From Sphaerisporangium rhizosphaerae (GTDB taxonomy: Bacteria > Actinomycetota > Actinomycetes > Streptosporangiales > Streptosporangiaceae), in assembly GCF_042665155.1 (NCBI RefSeq), contig NZ_JBHTCG010000007.1, forward strand, positions 248,001 through 312,000: a stretch of DNA of 64,000 nucleotides, given 5' to 3'. Shown here one piece after another: positions 17,161-25,809 of this stretch; within the stretch, counting starts at the first letter, position 1; every line of letters begins with the position of its first letter. The notes under the pieces were generated by a model. That model ran no database searches. It saw only the letters and a list, made by a program, of their open reading frames with translations, and had not been told where the DNA came from. The translations under genes and the position numbers were made by a program.

Positions 17161-17391
17161 TCATCGCACACCCCGCCTTCCGGGTGAAGCCCGGCGCGGC
17201 GGACGGGCGGCGCCTTTCGTGACCATGCGTGGCCCGCGGGCCACCGAGGAGCCCGCGGGCCGGATTCCCCGGCGCCCACGGCGATCGCGTACGTCACGGT
17301 TGGGGCGCGGGAGGAATAACCGGAAGGCTCCGGGGCAGTCGGTCTGCGCCCACGAAGGGGCGACAACGAGGCGACTTGGAGTTGAGGTCAC

Positions 17392-17958
17392 ATGATAGTG
17401 CTGGGCCTGCTCTTGATCGTGCTCGCCGGCGCGACCCTGGTCGCGGTGGCGAACGACGAGACCGGCGGCATCGCGGCGTCGGTCACGGTGCTCGACCGGA
17501 CCCTCCAGCTCAGCAAGCTGGAGCTGTTCCTGGCAGGCGCGGCCACCGCGGCCGTGTTCCTGATCGGCCTGATGATCCTCACGGCCGGCATGCGGCGCGC
17601 CGGCGCCAAGCGCAGGAAGCTGCGCGAGGCGCGGGTGGAGACGCGTGACCGCGTCGCCCGGCTGGAGGAGGAGAAGCGCCGCCTCGAGCGCCGGCTGGAG
17701 GCCGAGAACACCGCTCCGGCCGCCACCGCCACCGCCGCCGCGCCCACGCCGGCCGGACGGCACGCGCACCTGCCCGACCATGACGGCGACGGCGTCGACG
17801 ACCGGGTGGAGATCCCCGCCGCCCGTCCCGCCGACCGCGGCGCCTACCCTGGCGCCGACCACGTCGAGACCACCACCGAACCGGTGCGTGGCCGCGACGC
17901 CTACGACGGCGACCGGCTGGTCGCCGGGCCCCGGGCCGGCCGGGACACGAGCGCCTGA
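17392..17958 (+). CDS. Small membrane protein with coiled coil
   Basis: A 188-residue protein with two hydrophobic segments (residues 1-20 and about 43-65), arranged like LapA-type small membrane proteins, followed by a basic coiled-coil stretch (about 68-105: RRAGAKRRKLREARVETRDR and then VARLEEEKRRLERRLEAE) and a hydrophilic tail that contains DHDGDGVDDRVE, an EF-hand-like Asp-rich loop. TTGAGGTCAC precedes the ATG. No function is recognised. It is monocistronic and convergent with the kinase gene downstream. Confidence 0.75.
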   Translation: MIVLGLLLIVLAGATLVAVANDETGGIAASVTVLDRTLQLSKLELFLAGAATAAVFLIGLMILTAGMRRAGAKRRKLREARVETRDRVARLEEEKRRLERRLEAENTAPAATATAAAPTPAGRHAHLPDHDGDGVDDRVEIPAARPADRGAYPGADHVETTTEPVRGRDAYDGDRLVAGPRAGRDTSA

Positions 17959-18025
17959 CATGCGCGGCGACACCATCGACAACCCGGCGGCCGTCCGGGG
18001 ACCCGGTCCCTGGGCGGCCCTGCCG

Positions 18026-18078
18026 GGGCGCCGCCGGCTGTCACGGCCGGTGGAGCACCGGTGCTCGGCCCGGCGCCC
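18026..18078. terminator. Possible bidirectional terminator
   Basis: Between convergent genes, 8-bp arms GGGCGCCG/CGGCGCCC (18026-18033, 18071-18078) enclose the perfect 14-bp palindrome GAGCACCGGTGCTC (18053-18066). It could fold as a branched hairpin. Confidence 0.4.
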
Positions 18079-18162
18079 GCGCCGGCCGCGGCGTCAGGCG
18101 CGCCCGCCTCACCCGCACTCGCTGAGGGCGGCGGCGCTCCTGGCGTGTCCGGGGACGGCGCG

Positions 18163-19161
18163 TCAGCGCTGCCTGAGCAGCGCCAGACAGTTGGTCACCC
18201 CGGTGGTCGCCGGCTCGCGGATGCGGGCGTAGTCCTCCGGCGGGTACTGCCGGGGGCCGTTCTCCACCAGCAGGATGAGGTTGAGGTACAGCCGGTACAG
18301 AGCCTCGCGGACGCGGGCCTGCGGGGTCAGGTCCAGCTTGCCGCCCGCCTGCCGGTACCCCACCAGCATCGGGTCGTCCTCGCTCAGCCGCCCGAAGATC
18401 GTCGGAGTGATGAAGTCGGCCAGCGGGTCGCCCCAGAAGGCCCGCTCGTGGTCGATCAGCGCCTGGACGCGCGGCGGCCCCTCGTCCCGCGCGGTCACGA
18501 ACACGTTGCCGGGCCAGATGTCGAAATGGACCAGTGAGGGCGCCGTCACCTCCTCCAGCACGTGGAGGTTGGCGTGGATGGCGCCCGCGATGTCCACCAG
18601 CGAGCAGGGCAGCGGCGTGGCGTAGCGGACCGCGTCGTCCAGCAGCGCGCCGGTCATCACCACGAAGGCGTCGCGCCACGTCGTGCCGGTGAGCCCGGCG
18701 TAGGGGTAGCCGTAGACGCCCTGGCCGGGGATCGTGTGCAGCGTCGCCAGATGACCGCCCACCTCGTGCCGCAGCGCGCGATGGTCGGCGTCGGTCAGGG
18801 AGCCCGCCTGGCTCCACGGGACGCCGTCCAGCGCCGAGAACAGCAGATAGTCGCCGCCGAGCCCCGGGTCGTCGAAGCCCGAGTGCAGCAGCCGCGGCAG
18901 CGGCAGGCCGGTGGGTCCGGCCAGGTGGTACACCAGCGCCTCGGTGCGCAGCAGGTGACGCTCGTAGGTGAGCTGCCGCAGCTCGGGGGGCGGTGCGACC
19001 TTCACGACGACCTGGCGGCCGTCGTCGAGGGTGACCAGCCACACCGCGTTGGCGAAGCCGTCGGTGAGCTCCTCGGCCGACCGCACCCCCGTTCCCACTG
19101 CTCCACGGATCAGCGCGTCCAACTGGGCGGCCGACAGCCGGCGCTTGGTCCTGCTCTCCAT
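18163..19161 (-). CDS. APH-family small-molecule kinase
   Basis: A 332-residue aminoglycoside phosphotransferase-fold kinase. The N-lobe lysine lies in QVVVKVAPP, the catalytic loop is LVHFDIWPGNVF (Asp as base, Asn for Mg) and the metal motif is LIDHERAFWGDPLADF. The W in the catalytic loop and the sequence around it are those of the broad phosphotransferase/choline-kinase-like group, so the substrate may be a sugar, an amino alcohol or an antibiotic. The ribosome site before the ATG at 19161 is weak. Not obviously in an operon with its neighbours. Resistance cannot be inferred from the sequence. Confidence 0.88.
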   Translation of the reverse strand: MESRTKRRLSAAQLDALIRGAVGTGVRSAEELTDGFANAVWLVTLDDGRQVVVKVAPPPELRQLTYERHLLRTEALVYHLAGPTGLPLPRLLHSGFDDPGLGGDYLLFSALDGVPWSQAGSLTDADHRALRHEVGGHLATLHTIPGQGVYGYPYAGLTGTTWRDAFVVMTGALLDDAVRYATPLPCSLVDIAGAIHANLHVLEEVTAPSLVHFDIWPGNVFVTARDEGPPRVQALIDHERAFWGDPLADFITPTIFGRLSEDDPMLVGYRQAGGKLDLTPQARVREALYRLYLNLILLVENGPRQYPPEDYARIREPATTGVTNCLALLRQR

Positions 19162-19273
19162 CGGTCACATCACTTCGGCTGGTCAAGACGGTCAGGGGAA
19201 GGGAAGGAGAAAGGAAGGCCGGGCGGGGCCGGCGAAGACCGGGGCCCTCGCCGGCCGCCCGGGCGCGCGCGCC

Positions 19274-20170
19274 TCACACGGCGGAGATGGTCCAGGTGAC
19301 CTCGTGCTTGTCTCCCGGCTCCAGGACGACGAGGTCGGTGCCGGTGTTGAAGGCGTCCGGCGGGCAGGTCATCGGTTCGACGGCGATGCCCCGGTGGCCG
19401 AAGCCGGTGCCCGTGCAGACCTGCACCCACGGCATCGCCGCCGCGTCCCAGACGATCTGCACCGCGCCGCGCTCGCCGCTCAGCCGCACGCGGGCGAAGC
19501 CGTCGGGGGCCGCGTCCAGCCCGGTGAACGCCTCGTCGATCACGGTGGCGGCGAGCGGGCGGGGGGAGCGGAAGTCGAACGGCGTGCCGTCGACCGGCTC
19601 CAGCGTGGTGGGGATCAGGACGTCGTCGACGCGCAGCACGCGGCCGGCCGGCAGGTCGAGCTCCCAGCCCGTCTCGGGGCCGTCGTCGGCGATCAGCCAC
19701 GGGTGCGGGCCGCAACCGTAGGGGGCCCGGCGCTCGCCGATGTTCTCGGCGGTGAGCGTCGTCGCCAGCCCCTCGGGACTCACCGCGTACCGCACCTGCA
19801 GGGCCAGGCGGAACGGGTAGCCGGGGGTGGGCTCGATGGTGTGCGCGAGCCGCACGAACCCCTGGTCGCCCTCGGCGGTGGGCGGCTCGACCAGCTCCCA
19901 GTCGGCGAAGGCCACCAGGCCGTGCAGCGCGTGGCCGCGTTCGAGCTCGTTGACCGGGACCTCGAACCGCTCGCCGTCGAAACCGTAGCGGCCGCCGGCC
20001 ACGCGGTTGGGCCAGGGGGCGAGCAGGGTGCCGCTGTAGTGCGGGACGGGTCCCTCGGAGGGCCAGGTGGCCACCAGGTCGCGGTCGCCGTGCCTGAGCA
20101 CTCGCAGGGCCGCGCCCATCTTGGTCACCTCGGCGTGATAGCCGCCACCGTGGAGAACGTACTGAGGCAC
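19274..20170 (-). CDS. galM: Aldose 1-epimerase (mutarotase-like), CebR-controlled
   Basis: Interconverts alpha and beta anomers of aldohexoses. The 298-residue protein has the mutarotase set: LLAPWPNRVAGGRY (sugar-binding Asn-Arg), HALHGLV (His), YGCGPHPWL (catalytic His) and, near the end, GIAVEPMTCPPDAFN (catalytic Glu). GTG start at 20170 with GAGAGG nine bases before. The promoter carries a perfect CebR/CelR operator at 20282-20295, so the gene belongs to the cellobiose regulon of this window. Its likely role is to convert the beta-glucose released by beta-glucosidase to the alpha form for phosphorylation. Confidence 0.93.
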   Translation of the reverse strand: MPQYVLHGGGYHAEVTKMGAALRVLRHGDRDLVATWPSEGPVPHYSGTLLAPWPNRVAGGRYGFDGERFEVPVNELERGHALHGLVAFADWELVEPPTAEGDQGFVRLAHTIEPTPGYPFRLALQVRYAVSPEGLATTLTAENIGERRAPYGCGPHPWLIADDGPETGWELDLPAGRVLRVDDVLIPTTLEPVDGTPFDFRSPRPLAATVIDEAFTGLDAAPDGFARVRLSGERGAVQIVWDAAAMPWVQVCTGTGFGHRGIAVEPMTCPPDAFNTGTDLVVLEPGDKHEVTWTISAV

Positions 20171-20281
20171 GGGGGAAATCCTCTCATCGACGCGCGAACA
20201 ACCAGATTCCGGGCGGCACCAGGGCGCACGCCTCCCATCTTCCCGGTCGTCTTCCGGTGGTCGTCACCGGGTCCCGGAAAG

Positions 20282-20334
20282 TGGGAGCGCTCCCATAGCG
20301 CCCTAAAGGTAGGGGCTTTGGCGCAAAGAGTCAA
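20282..20334 (-). promoter_or_regulatory. Promoter and CebR operator of the epimerase gene
   Basis: On the minus strand TTGACT (20329-20334) and TACCTT (20306-20311) are 17 bp apart. The perfect palindrome TGGGAGCGCTCCCA (20282-20295), identical to the known CebR (Streptomyces) and CelR (Thermobifida) box, lies about ten bases downstream, over the transcription start. Cellobiose-relieved repression is expected. Confidence 0.88.
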
Positions 20335-20636
20335 CTAATTGAGTAAATACGGTCACACGTGGTGGGGTTTCGGCGCGACCCTGATCGAATGGGTGCGACC
20401 GCAGGTCAAACCGGTTTCGGACAGCCGGGACCGATCCCCGGTGCGGCGCTGTCCCGCCCTTTCACCACAAGCCCCCGGCGTGCGAAAACTCCCGCACAGG
20501 CAGTCAATGCCCATTGTCAGCTCATTATGTGAACCACGTCAGGTTACCGGCGATTCGGTCCTGTGTGGAGACCTCCGACCATCCCAGTTGACCCCCGCCA
20601 TCCCCGCCTCCTCGCCGCGGAACGCCGGCCGCCTGC
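20335..20636. other. Non-coding stretch upstream of the cupin gene
   Basis: About 300 bp without a credible gene. It is less GC-rich at its left end. Nothing beyond the epimerase promoter on one side and the cupin -10 (TAGCGT, 20637-20642) on the other is recognised. Confidence 0.6.
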
Positions 20637-20650
20637 TAGCGTCACCGTCC

Positions 20651-21067
20651 GTGACGGACATGACCGACCCGGCAGGCCCGGCGGACCCGGCGGACTCGGC
20701 GGACCCGATGGACGGGGTGTACGTCGGGCGCGCCGACGTGGACGCGGCCGGCGACCAAGGCTGGCTGCTCGGGCACTTCAAGCCGCCCGGCGACCCGCGC
20801 CACAGCGACGAGGTCGAGATCAAGTGGGGCGTGCACGCCCGCGGCGACGAGCGGGCCGAATGGGTCAGGGGCGAGAAGCGCACCGCGCTGCTCATCCTGG
20901 TGCGCGGCCGGTTCCGGGTCGAACTGCCGGGCCGCGGCGTGCTGCTCGCCGAGCCGGGGGACTACGTCGTCTGGGGGCGGGGAGTCGACCACTCCTGGTA
21001 CGCCGAGGAGGATTCGGTCGTGATCACCGTCCGCTGGCCCTCCGTCCCGGGCTACGCGGTCCCCTGA
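20651..21067 (+). CDS. Cupin-fold signal/sensor protein
   Basis: A 138-residue single-domain protein. The central part, VEIKWGVHARGDERAEW, then TALLILVRGRFRVELPG and LLAEPGDYVVWGRGVDHSWY, follows the two cupin motifs, with the first metal ligands only partly kept (HARGDER) and a clear second motif ending in His-Ser-Trp. Pro/Asp-rich N-terminus. The GTG at 20651 is chosen because TAGCGT lies eight bases upstream, as in other leaderless genes here; the ATG nine bases later is an alternative. Substrate or ligand unknown. It is followed after 170 bp by an acyl-CoA dehydrogenase on the same strand. Confidence 0.8.
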   Translation: MTDMTDPAGPADPADSADPMDGVYVGRADVDAAGDQGWLLGHFKPPGDPRHSDEVEIKWGVHARGDERAEWVRGEKRTALLILVRGRFRVELPGRGVLLAEPGDYVVWGRGVDHSWYAEEDSVVITVRWPSVPGYAVP

Positions 21068-21237
21068 GCGCCGGGCGGTCCATCGCACTCGGCGAAGGCG
21101 AGTGGCAGGTCGGTGCTGTTTGGGGAGGGGCGTCTATCGTGCCGGGCGGATGCCTGAGATCCTCGGGCGAGCGTATTGGGACGTGCCGCCGCGGGCGCGC
21201 CGAGGGCGGGCGACGCCTGCCGACGAGGAGGGGTCCG

Positions 21238-22473
21238 ATGGCCATCGACTTCACGCTCGCCCCCGAGCACGAGGAGATCCGCCGGCGCGTGCGGGACTTC
21301 ATCCGGGGCACCGTCGTCCCCGCCGTCGAGGGCCTGGACGAGGAGACGGCAGCCACCACGCGTGAGGAGTACCTGCGGGTGATCTTCGGCCTGCGCGCCC
21401 GGGCGCGCGAAGAGGGGCTGTGGCTGCCTCATATGCCCAAGGAGTGGGGCGGCATGGGTCTCGGCCACGTCGAGCTGGCCATGGTCCAGTCGGAGGCCGC
21501 CAAGACCCGCCTCGGCCCCTGGATCCTCAACTGCGCGGCCCCCGACGAGGGCAACATGCACACGCTGCTGCACTGGGGCGACGACGAGCAGAGGGAACGC
21601 TACCTGCGGCCGCTGCTCGAGGGCGCCAAGATGTCGTGCTTCGCCATGACCGAGCCCGAGGTGGCAGGCTCCGACCCCACGCTCATCCGCACGTACGCCG
21701 TCAGGGACGGGGACGAGTGGGTGATCAACGGCCACAAGTGGTTCATCTCCAACGCCCGCCGCGCGAGCTTCGCCATCCTCATCGCCCGGACCGAGACCGA
21801 CGTCCCCGAGGGCTCCCGCGGCGCCAACACCGCCTTCCTGGTCGACCTGCCCCAGGAGGGCTGGAACGACGTCCGCGAGGTCGAGACGATGCACGGCTCC
21901 ACCGGGCACAGCGAGATCGTCATCACCGATCTGCGGGTGCCCGACGGCGCGATATTGGGCGGCCGGGGCAACGGCCACCGCCTGGGCCAGTACCGTCTCG
22001 GCCCCGCGCGGCTCGCGCACTGCATGCGCTGGATCTCCCAGGCGGAGACCGCGCTCGACATGATGGTCGACCGGGCGCTCAACCGCTACAGCCACGGCTC
22101 GCTGCTGGCCGACAAGCAGGGCGTCCAGTGGCTCGTCGCCGACTCGGCCATGGAGTTGTACCAGTGCAAGCTCATGGTGCTGCACGCCGCCTCCAAGATC
22201 GACAAGGGTGAGGACTTCCGCACCGAGGTCTCGATGGCCAAGCACTTCGTCGCCGGCAGCCTCAACCGGATCATCGACCGGGCCATCCAGGTGCACGGAG
22301 CGCTCGGCTACTCCACCGACACGCCGCTGGCCAAGATGTTCCAGCACGCCCGGTGGGCGCGCTTCGCCGACGGCGCGGACGAGATCCACCAGATGCGCAT
22401 CGCCGAGCGTACGATCGCCGCGTACCGGGCCACCGGTTCCACCAGCGCCGCCACCGGAGGGTTGCCACTGTGA
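21238..22473 (+). CDS. Acyl-CoA dehydrogenase, ACAD10/11-like
   Basis: FAD enzyme of 411 residues that would oxidise or otherwise act on an acyl-CoA. The middle domain has CFAMTEPEVAGSDPT and WVINGHKWFISNA; the C-terminal domain has QVHGALGYSTDTPLAKMFQHA and RFADGADEIHQMRIA. The last motif, ADGxDE(V/I)H, replaces the YEGTxxI of ordinary dehydrogenases and is typical of the ACAD10/11 branch, known in part for handling 4-phospho-hydroxyacyl-CoA. GAGGAGGGG lies upstream of the ATG. It overlaps the SDR gene by four bases (GTGA), so the two act together, probably in beta-oxidation of an unusual acid. Confidence 0.92.
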   Translation: MAIDFTLAPEHEEIRRRVRDFIRGTVVPAVEGLDEETAATTREEYLRVIFGLRARAREEGLWLPHMPKEWGGMGLGHVELAMVQSEAAKTRLGPWILNCAAPDEGNMHTLLHWGDDEQRERYLRPLLEGAKMSCFAMTEPEVAGSDPTLIRTYAVRDGDEWVINGHKWFISNARRASFAILIARTETDVPEGSRGANTAFLVDLPQEGWNDVREVETMHGSTGHSEIVITDLRVPDGAILGGRGNGHRLGQYRLGPARLAHCMRWISQAETALDMMVDRALNRYSHGSLLADKQGVQWLVADSAMELYQCKLMVLHAASKIDKGEDFRTEVSMAKHFVAGSLNRIIDRAIQVHGALGYSTDTPLAKMFQHARWARFADGADEIHQMRIAERTIAAYRATGSTSAATGGLPL

Positions 22474-23297
22474 ACGAGATCGACCTGATCAGCGGGCTCG
22501 TCCCCGCGACGGGGGAGGAGCGGCCGGCGCCCGCGCCGTCCAACGTGGTGCGCTCCGACCGGCTCGACGGCAAGGTCGCCCTCGTCACCGGGGGCGCCGG
22601 CGGCATCGGCGCCGCGGTCGCCCGCCGGCTGGCCGCGGGCGGCGCGCGCGTCGTCGTCGCCGACATCGACGACGCGGGCGCCGCGGAGGTCGCCGGCGAG
22701 ATCGGCGGGACGGCCGCGCGTTGCGACGTGCGGCGGCCGGCCGACAGCGAGAAGGCCGTGGCCCTGGCGGTCGAGCGGTACGGGCGGCTCGACCTGGCCT
22801 TCCTCAACGCCGGCGTGACCACCGGCTGCGGCCTCGGCGACGACTTCGACCTCGAGCGCTACCGCCTGGCGATGAGCGTCAACCTCGACGGGGTCGTGTT
22901 CGGCGTGCGGGCCGCGACGCCCGCGCTGCGGGCGGCCGGCGGCGGCACCATCGTCGCGACCTCCAGCATGGCCGGCATCGTGGGCATCCCCGCCGACCCG
23001 ATCTACGCCGCCGGCAAGCACGCCGTCGTCGGGCTGGTCCGCTCGCTCGGCCCCGCCCTCGCCCGGGCCGGCATCAAGGTGCAGGCGCTGTGCCCGTCCT
23101 TCGCCGACACCCCGATCCTCGGCGGCGGCAAGGCCGTGCTCGAGGAGATGGGCTTTCCCATCCTCCCGGTCTCCGCGGTGACCGAGGCCTTCATGCGGCT
23201 GCTCGACAGCGACGGCACGGGCGAGTGCTGGTTCGTGGTGCCCGGCCGCGAGAGCGCCCCGTTCGAGTTCCGCCGCGCCCCCGGCCCGCGCGCCTGA
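22470..23297 (+). CDS. Short-chain dehydrogenase/reductase
   Basis: NAD(P)-dependent oxidoreductase of 275 residues. After a 30-residue N-terminal extension it has the Rossmann motif VTGGAGGIG, the acidic VVADIDD that favours NAD, NAG in FLNAGVTTG, Ser in TSSMAGIVG and the catalytic pair in YAAGK. GTG start at 22470 inside the stop of the acyl-CoA dehydrogenase, with GGAGGG ahead, so the genes are translationally coupled. It probably oxidises a hydroxyacyl intermediate of the same pathway. It faces the GH1 gene tail to tail. Confidence 0.92.
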   Translation: MNEIDLISGLVPATGEERPAPAPSNVVRSDRLDGKVALVTGGAGGIGAAVARRLAAGGARVVVADIDDAGAAEVAGEIGGTAARCDVRRPADSEKAVALAVERYGRLDLAFLNAGVTTGCGLGDDFDLERYRLAMSVNLDGVVFGVRAATPALRAAGGGTIVATSSMAGIVGIPADPIYAAGKHAVVGLVRSLGPALARAGIKVQALCPSFADTPILGGGKAVLEEMGFPILPVSAVTEAFMRLLDSDGTGECWFVVPGRESAPFEFRRAPGPRA

Positions 23298-23317
23298 CCT
23301 TTCCCGCGCCGGTCAGC

Positions 23318-23381
23318 CGAGGCGGCCGGAGGAGATGCAGGCCAGGCGGCCGGAGGTCTAGGCGAGGCGGCCGGAGGAGAT
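23318..23381 (-). repeat. Tandem duplication of the 3-prime end of a GH1 gene
   Basis: Three tandem units of 24, 21 and 24 bp read on the minus strand. The first is the last codons and stop of the beta-glucosidase gene (ISSGRLA-stop); the next two would encode TSGRLAC and ISSGRLG-stop in the same frame. The 19-bp core CGAGGCGGCCGGAGGAGAT occurs perfectly at 23318-23336 and 23363-23381. Confidence 0.85.
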
Positions 23382-24677
23382 CAGGTCGCGGTACCACAGG
23401 GCGCTGCTCTTCGGCGTCCTGCGCTGGGTGGCGTAGTCGACGTGCACGATGCCGAAGCGGGCGTCGTAGCCCTCGGCCCACTCGAAGTTGTCCAGCAGCG
23501 ACCAGACGTAGTACCCCTCCACCGGCACGCCCTCGGCCAGAGCGTCGTGCACGGCCGCGAGGTGGTCGCGCAGGAAGGAGACGCGCTCGCCGTCGGCGAC
23601 CCCGCCGTCCGGGCCGACCTCGTCGGGCGCGGGCACCCCGTTCTCGGTGATCACGATCGGCACCGCGGGGTAGTCGTACTTCAGCCGGGTCAGGGTGTCG
23701 TACAGACCGCGCGGGTAGATCTCCAGCCAGTCGAGCTGCGCCGTCGGGTGCTTGTGCACGCGGTTGCCCTCGGCGTCCAGGAAGTGCGGGGTGTAGTACT
23801 GCACGCCGAGCACGTCGATGGGCTCGCTGATCACCGCGAGGTCGCCGTCGAGGATGCGGTCGGGCATCGGGCTGCGCTCGGCGATCCACGCGAGCGTGTC
23901 CTCGGGGTAGGCGCCGGTGAAGATCGGGTCGAGGTAGAGCCGGTTCTCCAGCCCGTCCTGGTGCCAGACCGCCGCGTCGGCGCCGGTGAAGGGCTCGGCG
24001 GCGTAGGTCGGGTGCAGGTTGAGCGCCGGGCCGATGCGCCGGCCGGGGTGGGCCTCGTGCAGCACGCGCGAGGCGCGTCCGTGGGCGAGCAGCAGATGGT
24101 GCAGGGCCACGAACGCCCGCCCCTCGTCCTGGACCCCCGGCGCGTGGATGCCCCAGCGGTAGCCGCAGTCGACGACGGTCTTGGGCTCGTTGATGGTCAG
24201 CCAGTCGCGGACCTCCAGCGCGTCGAACATGATCGCGGCGTAGTCGGCGAACCGCTCGGCGGTGTCCCTGTTCTCCCAGCCGCCGGCCTCCTGCAGCGCC
24301 TGGGGCAGGTCCCAGTGGAACAGAGTGGCCATGGGGTGGACGCCGCGCTCGCGCAGCCCGTCGACCAGGCGGCGGTAGAAGTCCAGGCCGGCCTGGTTCA
24401 CCGCGCCCGCGCCGTCCGGCTGGACGCGCGGCCAGGCGATGGAGAAGCGGTAGCCGCGCAGGCCCAGCGAGGCCATCAGGTCGAGGTCCTCGCCCAGACG
24501 GTGGTAGTGGTCGGCGGCCACGGCGCCGGTGTCGCCGTTCTTGACGTTGCCGGGGACCGCCGCGAAGGTGTCCCAGATCGACCTCCCGCGCCCGTCCTCC
24601 TCCGTGGCGCCCTCGATCTGGTAGGCGGAGGTCGCCGCACCCCAGACGAACTCGTCGGGGAAACGCTGCTCAGGCAC
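23358..24677 (-). CDS. GH1 beta-glucosidase
   Basis: Cytoplasmic family 1 glycoside hydrolase of 439 residues, hydrolysing cellobiose and related beta-glucosides with retention. Start FPDEFVWGAATSAYQIEG, acid/base Glu164 in WLTINEP, nucleophile Glu345 in VITENG, and the substrate loop SLLDNFEWAEGY. No signal peptide. The GTG at 24677 has GAAGGAG six bases ahead; an ATG 54 bases upstream lacks one. It lies 82 bp after cebR, probably at the end of the cellobiose operon. It is a different subgroup from bglC (only moderately alike), so the two may prefer different beta-glucosides. Confidence 0.93.
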   Translation of the reverse strand: MPEQRFPDEFVWGAATSAYQIEGATEEDGRGRSIWDTFAAVPGNVKNGDTGAVAADHYHRLGEDLDLMASLGLRGYRFSIAWPRVQPDGAGAVNQAGLDFYRRLVDGLRERGVHPMATLFHWDLPQALQEAGGWENRDTAERFADYAAIMFDALEVRDWLTINEPKTVVDCGYRWGIHAPGVQDEGRAFVALHHLLLAHGRASRVLHEAHPGRRIGPALNLHPTYAAEPFTGADAAVWHQDGLENRLYLDPIFTGAYPEDTLAWIAERSPMPDRILDGDLAVISEPIDVLGVQYYTPHFLDAEGNRVHKHPTAQLDWLEIYPRGLYDTLTRLKYDYPAVPIVITENGVPAPDEVGPDGGVADGERVSFLRDHLAAVHDALAEGVPVEGYYVWSLLDNFEWAEGYDARFGIVHVDYATQRRTPKSSALWYRDLISSGRLA

Positions 24678-24759
24678 GGGGTTCTCCTTCGGGGGGTGGG
24701 GGCGCGCGACGGCCCGGGCTCCCGGCCGCACGGGCTGCCCGGGCCGCGCCTTTGGGGGG

Positions 24760-25779
24760 TCAGGCCGAGCCGCGCTCGACCAGATGGGTGTCCAATATCA
24801 CGACGGGCTGCTCCAGCCGCTCGCCGTTGATGCGGCAGACGAGCAGCTGCGCCATCTGGCGGCCCATGTCCTCGGTCGGCTGGTGGACGCTGGTGAGCGG
24901 CGGCACGGTGTGCGCGGCCACCGCCGAGTCGTCGAAGCCGATCACCGCGACATCGTCCGGGATGATCTTGCCGTGGTCCTTGAGCACCCTCATCGCGCCG
25001 AAGGCCATCGGGTCGGAGGCGGTGAACACCGCGTCCAGCGCCGGGTGCTGCTGGAGCAGGCGCTCCATCGCCGACACGCCGCTGGCCTCGCTGAAGTCTC
25101 CGTAGGCGACGATCTCCTGCATGCCGGTGGCCAGCAGCGCGTCGCGGTAGCCGGCCAGACGGTCGACGCCCACGCCCATGTCCTGGGAGCCGGCGATGGT
25201 CGCGATGCGCCGCCTGCCCCGGCCGAGCAGGTACTTGACCGCCTGCCGGGCGCCGGCCCGGTTGTCCATGTCGACGTAGCTGAACGGGGTGAAGCCCACC
25301 GGGCGGCCGCCGAGGACGGTCGGCACGCCCATCTCCTCCAGCCGGCCGGGCAGCGGGTCGGCGCCGTGCAGGGAGATCAGCAGCACGCCGTCCACGTGCT
25401 GCCCGGTGAGGTAGAGCTCCAGGCGCTCGTGCTCGTCGCGCGACTGCGCCATCGTCAAGATGAGCTGCAGGCCGGTCTCCGACAGCGACGAGCCGATGCC
25501 GCGGATGATGCCCGCGAAGAACGGCTCGTCGAAGATGCGCTGCTCGGACTCCGACACCACCAGCGCGATCGTGTCCGTGCGCCTGGTGACCAGGGTGCGC
25601 GCCGCCCGGTTCGGCACGTAGCCGAGTTCGTCGATCGCCTGCTGCACCGCTTCGCGCGCCTTGTCGCTCACCTTCGGCGAGCCGTTGATGACGCGAGACA
25701 CGGTGCCGCGGCCGACGCCCGCGCGAGCGGCGACGGCCTCAAGGGTCGGTCGCGCTCCCGAGCGGCGGTCCCCGTTCAT
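24760..25779 (-). CDS. cebR: LacI-family cellobiose repressor CebR/CelR
   Basis: A 339-residue repressor. The HTH (PTLEAVAARAGVGRGTVSRV, then INGSPKVS) with hinge helix (NRAARTLVTRRT) precedes a periplasmic-binding-protein-like effector domain. Its place between bglC and a second beta-glucosidase and the three perfect CebR boxes TGGGAGCGCTCCCA in this window make it the cellobiose-responsive regulator known from Streptomyces and Thermobifida. Binding of cellobiose would release the operators before cebE and galM. ATG at 25779 with GGAGGGGG ahead. No CebR box precedes cebR itself; it is read from the cebE/cebF promoter or weakly alone. Confidence 0.93.
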   Translation of the reverse strand: MNGDRRSGARPTLEAVAARAGVGRGTVSRVINGSPKVSDKAREAVQQAIDELGYVPNRAARTLVTRRTDTIALVVSESEQRIFDEPFFAGIIRGIGSSLSETGLQLILTMAQSRDEHERLELYLTGQHVDGVLLISLHGADPLPGRLEEMGVPTVLGGRPVGFTPFSYVDMDNRAGARQAVKYLLGRGRRRIATIAGSQDMGVGVDRLAGYRDALLATGMQEIVAYGDFSEASGVSAMERLLQQHPALDAVFTASDPMAFGAMRVLKDHGKIIPDDVAVIGFDDSAVAAHTVPPLTSVHQPTEDMGRQMAQLLVCRINGERLEQPVVILDTHLVERGSA

Positions 25780-25809
25780 CAAAGTAGCCCCCTCCTGACA
25801 GTTAACGCC

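Noticed and set aside
18163..19161. Aminoglycoside resistance gene
   Set aside because: The fold is shared by many kinases; motifs do not single out an antibiotic as substrate.
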